From: Fomitopsis serialis
Lineage: Eukaryota > Basidiomycota > Agaricomycetes > Polyporales > Fomitopsidaceae
DNA: 56,063 nucleotides
Direction: 5' to 3'
Assembly (NCBI RefSeq): GCF_022376445.1
Contig: NW_025955220.1
Span: 1-56,063, forward strand
Part shown: positions 23,640 to 34,583 of the stretch, piece by piece
Position numbering within the stretch: the stretch's first letter is position 1
Layout of the letters: each line of letters begins with the position of its first letter
Position numbers and translations under genes: made by a program
The notes under the pieces: model-generated
Databases searched by the model: none
What the model was told of the DNA's origin: nothing
What the model saw: only the letters and a program-made list of their open reading frames with translations

Positions 23640-25370
23640 GAGGTCGTACGTGAGCAGAGTTCTCTTCGTTTCATATTCAATGACAGACCTGACTTAGAAA
23701 CAGAAAGACGCAAGAGACCCTGCGCTACGCGGTTTTCACGAGCACGGTCGCGACTACGAGTCCTCCGCGAGTGACGTTTGCGGCCCACGTTTGGTTCGAT
23801 ATCCGGAGCTGGACGGCCTGTGCAACGAAGTCAGGCCATCATCGAGGCCGTCGCAAAGCCGCGCGCGAAGCTCACGTCCAGCTTCGACGACTCCGTTCCA
23901 AGGAGGACCTGGACCGGGAGCGAAAACGTGCACGAGGCTCTGCAGAGGCTTCAGAGGCTGTCGCTGAACGCTCAATGGGGCGGCGAAGCGGAAGCGTCCG
24001 ACACTGATGGAGGACTCGTTTTCGTCCAACTTGAGGCCAATATCTTCGTCGCTTTCGTCGGGCCCGGAGTGACGTGAATTGTGAGCGGGGAGGACACGAT
24101 CGTTTTGAGGCGTGTTTCCAGGTAATAGCAGCGTTGAATAGCTGTCGTGTATTGGCATCGCATCCGGTCGCGTCGACCGGTCGCCGCGGTCGTCATGAAG
24201 ACATTGCGTTGGGATACTGGTGGAGAGGGCCTTGGCTTACTTGACGCTGTCACTCCTGGGACAGTCATGATCAGCGGGCTGGAATCTCGACTTTTCCTGG
24301 CGATCAACGGCTCACCTCGTTCGGCAGACCCCACCCCATACTCCACCTCTTCATGAGTGCTCGGAAGGATAGCCTCACCTACCGTCTCGCCCCGCGGCGC
24401 CGTTCCGTCCCGTCGTGCATGAACCCTACGTGGTTTACATTGGCACACAGATTGCTCGCCCGCTCGACCTGGACTCCCCGTGTTAGCACACAGGCTTTCT
24501 TTTGTGTCATTTCGAAGGCCGACTGGACTCACGGTGCGTCGTAGTGGCTCGACCACCACAGGGCACGATTTCACATCAGCTGTCCACGGGACTTCGGCCG
24601 AGGGGTGCGAGGACCAGCATTTTTGAGGTTCGTAGCAATGCGATTCGCAGGAAATGCATGCGAACACATGCAGGTGCGTTTCTCTGCCCCACGTCTTCCT
24701 GCACAGGGCGTCTCATGTCCATTGCGTGTCTGCACAGTCGCAATCACAGCCCCTGCAGGGAAGGCCTAGCGACCTAGTCCTGGGCGCGACGCTTTTCCCT
24801 TAGAAGGCAAGCACCGACTTTCTTCTTAGTACCCGGCCGTCCTAACAGACTTTACAGATGCGATTTCGCGCGAAATGTCTTGCGTAGGAGTCGTGAAGGT
24901 CGGCTGCCATTTCTGAACGAAGGGTCAGCACGCTTCGTAGACCAAGAACAAGAAGCGACCAAAGTCACGAACTAAGACGGGACGTACGTGACTGAGAAAG
25001 TCTCCTCCTTTGCGAAGGCCTGATTTTGTTGCGCAGATGCGAGACCGCCGTGCTTTTGTCTGAACAGGCGAAGGGGAGAATCGCCTACAGTTTCCCGGAC
25101 AGGCCACGCGAACCCAGTGCGACTCGAGAAGTCCCTCTGCAGAGCTTTCTGAATAGGTCTTCTCGCAATAGCAACAAGCAGCTGGATTTCCCCACGCCGG
25201 GGAGCCGACCCTGCATTCCTCTCCTCGCGTAAAGCCGTGCGTTATCCGGGATAGTGAACAAAGAAACCGTCCCAGCCAAAGAGATGCACAGCCGTCCGTC
25301 ACGACACGTCGTCCCTGTACATGTTGACGGAATCCCAGAGAACCATCCAGGTATCGAGCAAGGGCAGCAC
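23640..25370. other. Extra segment present only in copy A
   Basis: Between matching flanks at about 23635 and 25380 (39265 and 39400 in copy B), copy A holds about 1.7 kb with no counterpart. On the minus strand at 23754-24158 there is a protein-like frame with an acidic/Ser stretch (SGPDESDEDIGLKLDENESS). It may be a gene fragment carried in. No transposase, terminal repeat or recognised domain. Confidence 0.45.
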
Positions 25371-25372
25371 TC

Positions 25373-25771
25373 GGGAAGCGCAAACGCAGTTCCGGCGCTG
25401 CAGGGTCCGCCCAGTCGGACAAGCCTACCTCACTCCAGGACGAGAGTTGACCAGGTAGCGCGAAGAGAAGCCCGACGCGACGATTCTAGGTACATATTCA
25501 GCGGCGCGCCCATAAGAACCGCAGGTACCCGCGCCCCGCTGACTTGGTTGTCTGTCGTTGGCGAGGGCGCAGTGTAGCAGGGACGTCCGTTGCTATCGTT
25601 CAAGACTTCAAGGGAATGCATGACGTTGAGCACACGAAGCGTCATGTGTTCTGCGAGGTCCAGGGATGCGGCCAACAGGTGTTGCGGGGGAAAGAATTCA
25701 CGCGCATGCCTTCGGTTCCCACTGGCAAGCCCCGAAGCTCCACTAGTACTGCCGCAAGATATGCGGATGGA
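25373..25771 (+). pseudogene. Zinc-finger family relic in copy A
   Basis: The basic patch (GKRKRSSGAAGS), part of finger 1 (AHK...), finger 2 (VVCRWRGRSVAGTSVAIVQDF, second Cys lost) and finger 3 (VFCEVQGCGQQVLRGKEF) can be followed on the plus strand with stops and frame changes between them. Similarity is highest to paralogue 3. The fourth finger is destroyed. Clearly non-functional. Confidence 0.7.
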
Positions 25772-25879
25772 TGAGACGCATAGATCAGCGGCGGAGTCAC
25801 CAGGCGGGCTGCTTGCGGCTACGGATGCAACACCATAGCAGTCCCGACTCCGAAGAGCCGTCGTCTCCGTTCGTTCGAT

Positions 25880-26045
25880 ACTCACTACCTCCAAGAGACG
25901 TTGCGGGGGAAGGAGTTCAGGCGGTATACCTCGGGTCTCCCTGAAAAGACCCAGATTTCGACGAATCAGCGACATACGGAGGGCCCAAACGCGCGTCCAT
26001 GGACTTGTTGTGGCGCCAGATCGAATCTGTGTCCACTGTGACGCA
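25880..26045 (+). pseudogene. Second zinc-finger fragment in copy A
   Basis: A further fragment of the finger-3 region (TLRGKEFRRYTSGLPEK) follows the first relic in tandem. It indicates a local partial duplication of the zinc-finger relic before or after the large duplication. Confidence 0.55.
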
Positions 26046-28589
26046 CAGCGAGGCACATAGTTAATGCTTCTCCGAACCGACCTGCTCAACCTTCTCAGCT
26101 CGATTCGCCGGAGAAGCCAAATTATCAGACGACACGTACCCTTCGGTCGGGAAGGTCAATGGATAGGTTTCTCGATGTAGCAGACATCGCGACAGTTCAA
26201 TTCGGTCTTTTCTTGCAGGTGTACGTCGCCCTCACGTGTGATCCTCCCAGGACTGACTCCGCCACCTCAGATCACCATTTGCGCCGGGTTTTACTAGAGC
26301 ACGTATCAGTCGTCGTATCGCTTGCCCCCGCTCCTTGCAAGGCCCTCCGCACCGAGTTCACTCACCTGCGCCGGCTCCTCCAGTGGAAATGGCAAGAGAA
26401 GTGTACGCATTGGTGATCCTCCGGATACAACACCCACCTTCCTCTCGCAGTGCGTCCGTTGTGTGCAGTCGCATGCGGTGCTGAGCCCTGCGAGACGTCG
26501 GCGTGCTGTTGGCGAAGACGTGTCAGTTACGGCAAGCGCCCGTTACTTAGAGTGGCTTACTTTGCGAGGAAAGCGTTGACTCAACGTCATTACGTAAGTA
26601 CTCTCCCGAGCAGACTTGAGCGTCGCAAGCGAGTCCTCGCCGGAGCTTTCGTTGCCCGTTCATTCCAGTGACTAATGGATGAATGTTCGAGTGACGAGCC
26701 CAGATCGGTAGAGCTCCGAGCTCCGTTGATGCTTGCATCGGCGCAGATGAGATGATGCAGGTCGGATCCTGGAACTTCGGGAGACTCGTCCGCCACGTCA
26801 TCGATGAGACGCCACCGTTTCCTGGCTAAGGCGTGTCAGGGAGACATGAACACGACACGACGGAACGGAGCCGACCAGTCCAGAGTCATTGGGCTGGCTC
26901 GCCGCCGGGCTATCCAGCCATCATGCGTCATCGACGCGACAGTGTCAGATGTTTCTTTGGAAGTCGGTTCATGCACAGTGAATACACCACGACATCGCTA
27001 GCCATGCTAGGATGAAAGTGAGATCGCGAACGCTAAGTACGATGACAAGGCGGCCCACCGACTTCAACGTCCGTCAGATCTCGAGGTCGTGCCGATCGCG
27101 TGGTCCCGGATCGATCGAGAAATGGGTGCATGGATTGTGTGAACTGGAATGGATACACGTAGGCGCGTACACAGGAGTCGAGATGCGCCAACGCCAGTTC
27201 TGTGACGGCAATCGAATGACGCGTAACGAGTGAGTGGGGGGCCCACGACTCGACGATCGGAGTCAGCCCCGCAAGTGGAAAGACGGGGTGCAGGCTGGTG
27301 CAGGCGTGTCGCTGGACTCCGGCAGCGGACGTTTTCCGATCCTCGCATATCTGGATAGTCGCAGTCAGTACGGAAGCAACGTGTGAGCCGCGGAAGCAAC
27401 GCACATTCAACCCATACAATTCATCGATCATCCTTTGTGATTGGCCAATCGTGTGCGCTGCATGTGAGCGTTGGAACGCTGACGCGGAGGTGGACGATAT
27501 GGATCGAACTGCGGAATCGTCGTTCGAAAGACTTGCGAAAAATCGGCCAGGTCGTCAACAACGTTCAGGCGCGAGGAAGGCTCAACGTACTCCAGCTGTT
27601 CTCCATCGTGGTCTGCGGGCTGACACCGATCGACCACCGTCTCGCATATCACAGGCACATCGTTCCGAGCTGGCGTGGTTCAAATGGCTGTCCACAAGCT
27701 GACACAATATGAGACCGTGGACGCGCTTGACTCGATCGACCGAAGTATAGGCTGCTCACCCTTCCAGTATGTGTTCTCCTTCAAAGTGTGTCTTGCGTGT
27801 CGCACTTGCATTGGGTTTGTCAACATCGTCTGTCGTTCCGACAAGAGGCACAAAGGAGACGCCGCCGGGTACGACGATCGCCGTCGCTAACCGGAAGTGG
27901 CTAAACAAGGCAGGCGTTCAGTACCCGTCGGATCTTCCCTGCAATATTCCCAAAGAGGCAGGTGGCAATGCGAACGTTTCGCCGACACTGACTGAGTGGC
28001 TGAGATCAGCCACAGCGTACCACCCTTGACATTTGGTTGAGCGTTGACGCATACGGTAGATACAATGTTTATATCCACTTGTCGAGACAGCGCAATTCTC
28101 AGCGCAGAGCAGCAGAGACCGAAAGCGAAATACAACACCTTGACGTGACGGGTACCCGGCTTCCCTTCGATCAGATGCATCATGCAAAGCGTTTGAGGCT
28201 ACGTCCCTCCCCACGACGGTCTCCACGTGGCTGCCAGGTGCACTCAATAACCAGCCCTCGGCGGTCAGGGGCCCTTGTCTGCGTCCGCGCGTATCGCCTT
28301 GTTGTCTGAATCTAGGGGCTATATTAGCCTGTGAACAGGAGCCCCACACCTGCTTACCTCCCCCCTTCCCCCTGCTCGCGCACCCACTCCCCGCGACGTT
28401 GCCACCTGTCCTGGGACCGTGTCCTGAGATGCCGGAACCAGTGATAGCGGCAACAGGGAGTCGGATTGCTGTCAGTGAAGGCATACCCCAGAGCAGCGGA
28501 CGCAGAGCTTCACACTAGACTGGAACATCTCGGCGCGCTACTAGCAATCGGTCAGCGAATCACCCTCGTTCATTCGAGCGAGAGCAGGA

Positions 28590-28950
28590 CGACCTACTCG
28601 CTGCGTAGGCAGACCCGTGTGCGCGCGTACTGTTGGGCCTACGACTCGAAGAGGTCAATCTGTATCTCTTCTAGCCGCACGCCGGCGACATGCTGGCCTG
28701 TCTGAGAGGAAGATCATAAGCGGTACGTACGGCAGTCAATCTGGGATCGTTGCAGCTTACCTTCCCTGAGATGACCTCTGCACTCTGTCCCGCGGATCTA
28801 CGAAGACCCCTGTGTGCGCAAACGAGTATACAAGTCGAGGCTCAATCTGCGTCTCTGCCGCAGTCACGCGCCGGTGGTCTGCCAGGAGAGACAAGCATAA
28901 GCGGTACGCGTCATTTCATCCCAGACCGTGCGTCTCACCTTCTCTTGGAC
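28590..28950. repeat. Two diverged tandem units of about 205 bp
   Basis: 28600-28720 and 28803-28915 match over most of their length (AGACCC.TGTGTGCGC ... ATAAGCGGTACG). Both end in a sequence resembling a splice donor. It may be an exon duplication in an unrecognised or dead gene. No product assigned. Confidence 0.4.
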
Positions 28951-30037
28951 AATGTCCACGGAGAACCCTGAAGCCCTCGCCGCAGATCTAGACTGTTCAT
29001 GAATGGCTGCTCTTCTCGTACTGCACGGTGCATGAGGATAGCGCGCAGGGCCCCGTCGTATATCGCCGGTGAGCGTTCCTGCCAAAACGTGGGTAGGCGT
29101 GGACGTGACACGATGAACGATGCGTACCTGTGTCACATTCGCATTCCCATGGGCTCTCGTCGCAGAAGGGTGCTGATCGTATATCGCGATCAGGCTCATT
29201 CTCCCTTGACGCGCCTTGCTCGGTCCGGGGCGTAAAGGAACAACATTCCGCCGAAATGGACTCATCGTACGTCGGCGGTAAGTCTTTCCTACGAACGGCT
29301 GAGTTAAGAACGGATGTAACTGGTGTAGTCTGCTCACATTCAGCAGCCAAAGGCCAGCCCGTACTTGTTCGCAGAACAGATCGTTACGGAGACCGGACCC
29401 CCGCCTGCCACAATGATCGTCAGAGTCGAGCTTAGTGTGGTCGGGACACTTACCAGGTACTCCGTTTGGGCTGTTGTTGAGCGTGGCATGAAGTGTTCGT
29501 GGACGGGGATACATGGGTCGCTGTTACGCTGTTCGAAGTGGCCCGATGCTAGTTGAGTGAAGTGAAGTTTGATGAGTCGAGCCGCATCGCTTACAATTGG
29601 GTTGTTTGAGGTCGCGTAACTGTTGTAGGGTCACGTACATTGCTTATAATTTTGACCAAACCGCGCACCTCGTCGTAAAATCTCCCCGTGGAACAGACGT
29701 GCTACTTAGCGTATGCGGCGACGGATTCAGTGTGTGAACGGCTGCGAAGTGAGGCGAAGTGAGTACGAAGACGTCGTTCACAGCGGAGGGCGACCGTACT
29801 GTGTTCGTCTTGTGGATAGTGTCCTACGTCTTAAGGTAGGTGAGTCGTGCACTTCGCTAACAGGGTGCCTATTCTCACAGTGTGGCACGTCAGTGTCGTA
29901 GCACAGTACTCAGAATTGTCGACGCACCCTTTCAAGGCCAGGCCTGTCTATCGTAACGCATTGAGAGGTCACGGTCAGGTCGTTCCCTCTGCGAAGACAC
30001 ACGGTTGGGATCCATGAACAGGGCTAGAGTCCTTATT
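28951..30037. other. No gene recognised
   Basis: Long open frames occur on the minus strand (28864-29514) but they lack motifs and splice-linked partners. I cannot support a gene. Confidence 0.35.
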
Positions 30038-30620
30038 CTAGCAGCTCTGGCTGTTGAGGAATGGGGGAAGCGGAGGTGAGGGCGCCACAAGGTGAGCAGG
30101 TCGTACCCCTTCAATAACGGATGGACTCTCGCTGCTCTTCCGCTGCGAGTTCCGTTGTTGACGGTCCAGGTTGTCGAGTGGCATTGTTGGGAGACTGGAA
30201 GTGGGCGGGAAATGAAGGTGGGTGGCGCGCCACTCGCGGTTGTGGCGAGGGAATAGCAGGCGCAGATAGGTGGGATGCCCCTCTTGCGGCGCCGAATACG
30301 CGTAGAGGACCTCAGCTGACGCGTACCGAGTCCAGGTCGATAGGAAGCTTGCCGCTTCCGGGAAATCGACAGTGCTATGTGCGGGAGGATGAAGACGACG
30401 CGGGAAGTCTGCGTATGTCGAGCGGGCTCGCTTCGCCTTCCTGGACTCGTATGCACCTTCCAGTCGGTTCTATCCGAGGTCGGATGGCTAGGATTTCGAT
30501 ACGGCTGCCGACGTTACAGTGTTGGGTGACTGCAAGTGAGGCAACAGGTGTGGACGCAGTTCGGCGTCCACGCACCCCGCGTGCGTATCGAACGGATCCG
30601 TACCGACCTCGGGGACTCAT
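30038..30620 (-). CDS. Unknown small protein, at least two exons
   Basis: The last exon is 30038-30469 (432 nt, in frame to the stop). It encodes a basic segment (ESRKAKRARSTYADFPRR), then an aromatic-rich segment (VDFPEAASFLSTWTRYASAE, LYAYSAPQEGHPTYLRLLF), and a Ser/Pro-rich tail. It joins in phase through a GT..AG intron (30470-30517) to an upstream exon ending LPHLQSPNT. The beginning of that exon and the start codon could not be fixed. The gene is divergent from zinc-finger paralogue 4, whose ATG is about 560 bp away. No domain recognised; coding status rests on composition and splice phase only. Confidence 0.4.
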
Positions 30621-31184
30621 CTACACCTCCGAGTCGGCTCTCCCCGACGAAGGTTGGGCCATACCATGTCACTGCTCTCGACGGCTCGATGTCCAGTGAC
30701 TGGGAGTGGCATACCCATTTCAGGCGCAATGCAAGGTCCATGCGCACCTGCCAAATTTGGACGCCCTTGTGTTCTCTATCTGGACAATGGTGCGCCGTTT
30801 CCCTGGCGACTTTCTGCCGCCCCGTTCTGCGAGCCAATCGCAGTGCCCAGCGCAGTGCAGGGGAATACACCGAAGTGTCTGCCAGTCCCGGCCTTGCGCG
30901 GGGAGGGAGCGGGCGTGACAGAGGTCGGCTAAGCGAGGCGCAGACGGGGGCCCCGGACGTTACCACGCTATATCCTGGGACGCCAGTGTTTGGCTTCCGT
31001 CGGGTGTTTGTTTGCGCATAAATTCTAACGTCCGCTCCGCCGTCGCTCTCTCTCTCCAACCACCATCCTCCACGCGCTCTTCCCATATCTACGCGCGCCC
31101 TACTATACTTTCCTGTCTTCCGCTTCCGTACAACAGTGAACCCTGTCTTACGATACTGCCGATACCATTTCAACGAACTTAAAG

Positions 31185-32389
31185 ATGTCGAACTATATCC
31201 ACGACCCCTCCCTCTTCGTCGACTACCTTTGCTATTCTGATGAGGGACAGTAAGTCGTGACACCCCGTCTCAATGTCGTTCGACGCTGCTGACAGACCGA
31301 TCGCCAGATCCCCTCCATCGTCCAAAAGCCCGTACGGCGACAGAACAATTTTTGCAAGCGATATGTCAGAAGAGGCAAAGTGAGGATCTGCTCTTGGTTA
31401 GCTTGTGGGCTTACTGATGTTTCTGGGTGTGCAGAGAGATCAATTCGTTCTTCGATTTGGACGCCTGGCCTGGCGAATCATCAGCATCAACGACGGAGCA
31501 AAGTACAAAGGAATCAGGTGCCGAAGAACTGGATAATGAGGTACAGACGCGGGAACGGGATGAGGCGGAGCAGGATACATTGCAATACAAACTCGCCCTC
31601 CCGTCTGAATGGGCATTTCAGCCCGTGCTTCCTCCCCTCCCCTCCATCCCTGTCATTCCCGTTGAACGGCCAATGCCCATGCCTCAGGAGCGGGCGCATG
31701 TTCAAGGGGCCACGTCGCTCTCGTCGCTCCCCTCCGATGTCGCCGCTGGGCCTTCCGCCTCGGTCTACTATCCTACTGTCGGCGTCACGCGCGACAGAGA
31801 GGACGAGGACGAGGACGAGGACGAGATCCCCGCGAAGAGGAGGAAGCTCGTGACCATGCCGCCGCCGCAAACCCTGCAGGGCAAGCCGGCAAAACGAAAG
31901 CGCCTCGACCTCCCAACGTACGAGTGCACCTGGCGCCACAAGGACGGGCGGACGTGCGGGTGGGAAGGAGTGGCGGAGGACGGGTGGGCACACGTCCGTC
32001 ACGTCCACGGACTACAAGACCTGGTTCGCCCAGAGCCCGCCCCAACGCCGGTGCAGTGTGGATGGGGTCCCTGCACATTTACCGCATACCCCAGCGAGAT
32101 CCTGGAGCACTGGACGAATACACACCGGCGTGTGTTGGCGGAGACGCTACCTTCGGGTCGGACCCGCCAAGAGACCAAGGTCCAATGCGAAGCGTGCCCC
32201 AACACCGAAACGACCGTACAGTTTCGGAACCTTGCATCACATATGACGTACAAGCACTGGCCAGAGTGCAACATGTGGTGCGATAACTGCAAAGGTCGGT
32301 TTCGGCACGACACGTTCAACACAGCGAAACGCGACCACCGCGGCCGCTGCCTGGCGGAATTCATGAAGAAAGATCCTCGCTTCCGCTAG
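31185..32389 (+). CDS. Four-finger zinc-finger protein, paralogue 4
   Basis: Three exons, 31185-31249, 31296-31379 and 31435-32389, sum to 1104 nt and give 367 residues with consistent phases. The start is MSNYIHDPSLFVDYLC. The N-terminal half is acidic and Pro rich. A (GAGGAC)n run encodes EDEDEDEDE, next to two basic patches (PAKRRKL and KPAKRKRLD). Fingers are C-x9-C-x11-H-x4-H (CTWRHKDGRTC), CGWGPC-x11-H-x4-H, a variant third finger CEAC-x14-H-x4-H, and WCDNC-x15-H-x3-C. The tail FMKKDPRFR parallels the FMENDPGFR of paralogue 1. It sits alone between the two big duplications on the plus strand. Likely nuclear nucleic-acid binding; function unknown. Confidence 0.85.
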
Positions 32390-33579
32390 GCATCTTGGGG
32401 TCCTGTGCTACGGGACATTGTCGTGTACGCTGTCGATTGATATTGTTGCACTGCTCTCGAGCTGTGTTCCCTGTTGTTACGTCACTCGCTGCTGTATCGC
32501 TCTAAATATGTAGTTGTGCTCGCTTTTGTATTGCTCTGACCATGTAGTCGCTTTCGATGTAGCACTGTCTACGATGCTGTGCGATACATCGTACTGTACA
32601 TTGTTGTTTCCGTCTCTGAATCAAGAGCTATCGAACAGCGAACATTTCTGTCTTCAACTAAGAAACTCGCCAACACTCCGCCTTCCCGTGCGTATGTCTG
32701 GCACTGGGCCATCACGTACGAAGCCTGCGCAAGGAATATGCGTTCCATTGTGCTGAAAGACATCATGAGTTAGCCTCCCCTGCAATCAATGACTGAGGGC
32801 CTGCGTTGAGCAATCTGAGTCCCTCCAGTGGTGTAGCTTGACTGCTTGATTATGCGACCGTTCTGCGAACGGATTAGACTCTAACCGAAGGGCCGGACCC
32901 TACTTTCAGGCCTTAGGATGCGTAGAATTAGACACGTAGTACAGGCGCTTGACGAAGATAAAACGTACATGACCCGAGATGTCGTTGCTCCTACGGCAGT
33001 AACATCGGACCCGTCCGTCGTTCGGATATGCGAAGAACACATCCGCGAGCGCCACGATATCATGGCTCTCTAAATGACTCCGGCAGTGCACAGCCTTCCC
33101 TAGTAGTTCAGCCCTCCACTCCGAGCCCCACCGGAATCCCACAGGACGCAGCGAGTCGCACTTAAATAAGACCAAGTGTACTACCAGTCAGCGCAAACTA
33201 ATGTCTCGCAAGTATGTCTAGAACTCACCGTGTTGCGTCAACATGTCGTCCATTGGCTCCACGAAGCCGTCGACGTGGGAGGAGTGATACGTTGGAGGGT
33301 CCCCCTGCCACACTACTTGTACCTCCGTCTTGCCGGGCGTCCATTTTGCGAGGGTGCCGACAAGCTCTGCGACACATCGATGTACTGTCGACAATGACGG
33401 GTCCGTCGAGCGCCCATGACTCAGGGTGGTTTACTAAATGAAAATCGACTAGCTCGTCACGCCGTCGTTGGATGGAATGTCATCGATTCATCGTGCATCT
33501 GTGCGGTACTACGTAACGCGTGTCAGATATGCCAAAACGGCACGATGGAAAGGGATATCTGACCTTGTCTACGAATCAC
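32390..33579. other. Downstream of zinc-finger paralogue 4; no gene seen
   Basis: Contains the 3' UTR of paralogue 4 and unstructured sequence. A few short frames have no supporting feature. Confidence 0.4.
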
Positions 33580-34330
33580 CTTGAGCTATCCCCGCCGCGC
33601 TAAGGTCATCCAGCTGCGAGCGACGCGATCGCCTCAGTATCATCGCCTGACACTCGTGTTGTAGAGAATACATCCAGCACAAGATTGCTAGGATATGAGT
33701 GAGATTTTGAGCACGAAGTACGATGACAGAGAGACCCACATACCCAGTTAACATCCCTCAGAATCTGAGGCCGTGCCGGTCCCAGGTTCGTTACGGGAAC
33801 GGTGCCTCATCGGGACCAACGGCGCATAGGGTGGTAGACATGTGAACACGTCTTAACGGTCATGGTCCGCCGACGCAACTTCTGTGACGAAACGACACGC
33901 AAAGAGCGCCGGGTGGGGACAAAACGTGGGGCTTCGATGCAATCAAACTCCGGGCGCATCATCCGTCTGGATGAACGGGGTCAACGTGGAAGCAGTCTAT
34001 GGGCTGCGGAATCAACACAACCATCAACGGATGTGATTCGTGGATGCAGCGCCAATCCTTTGTGACTGGCGGGTCCCAGACGCCGAGAGGTCGTCGCTGC
34101 GACGCGTCATGCGAGGACGGAGGGGTTTCGAATGGTGCTGCTCTTCTGCGAAGGGCCAGGCGGCTCGACAGCTCCAATCTCGTTTGGCAGGGCATCACAC
34201 CGTGGAGGTCTACGTCGTGGCTTCAGTGCAGAGCATGGGGCGATGCAGAGTCCACGGGTATAGTGATCGATGTCGCTGGCGATGAAAGCGTCAGTCGGAT
34301 CCTTATTCAATCCGAGGCTACATACCCAGC
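33580..34330 (+). repeat. Partial third copy (C) of the segmental duplication
   Basis: 33685-33790 resembles 27005-27110 and 40710-40815. Matching stretches continue at about 33845-33930 and 33985-34110 (compare 27165-27240 and 27345-27460). Identity is clearly lower than between A and B, so this is an older or faster-decaying copy of the right-hand part of the unit. Confidence 0.55.
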
Positions 34331-34537
34331 ATCCACTCTCTCACCAGCTAAACGCGTGACCGAGCATTATCGTGTGGACTTTTGCTGCAGCACAACGTAT
34401 ATGCTTACGTGTGAGGATGTAGGCCTCGGCCACTGCAGTGCTCACCACGAGCAGTGCCAGAAACAGACGCGGATGGGTGTTTGTCACGTGAACAGCTAGC
34501 CAATGAGCGTGCTCGAACGACAGTATTCTGCCTTTTC

Positions 34538-34583
34538 GGGTGGGGAGCGCGGAGCGCGGCGGGGCGGGGCGTTGTGGCGGGGT
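34538..34583 (+). other. G-rich tract with G-quadruplex potential
   Basis: Runs of three to four G (GGGTGGGG ... GGGGCGGGGC ... GGGG) occur within 46 bases on the plus strand. This pattern fits a G-quadruplex; folding is untested. Confidence 0.45.

Larger units (their letters stand above)
19530..28150 (+). repeat. Large segmental duplication, copy A
   Basis: The segment matches 35255-41860 in the same orientation and order along its length. Matching anchors are 19640/35345, 21281/36930, 22131/37790, 23281/38880, 26040/39770, 27050/40750, 27590/41285 and 27960/41660. Identity by eye ranges from about 65 to above 90 per cent and is highest around 21.9-22.7 kb. Copy A is about 2 kb longer, mainly because of extra sequence near 23.64-25.37 kb. 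I see no terminal inverted repeats, LTRs or clear target-site duplications at the ends. The contents include a 4-exon gene and zinc-finger relics. Confidence 0.85.

Noticed and set aside
23972..24667. 231-codon minus-strand frame
   Set aside because: Composition is uneven, no motif, and no counterpart in copy B; not supported as a gene.
28864..29514. 216-codon minus-strand frame
   Set aside because: No recognisable domain or splice partners; it overlaps tandem repeat units; probably chance in GC-rich DNA.
30514..31263. 249-codon minus-strand frame overlapping the start of zinc-finger paralogue 4
   Set aside because: It overlaps the promoter and first exon of a well-supported gene and is Arg-rich without motifs.
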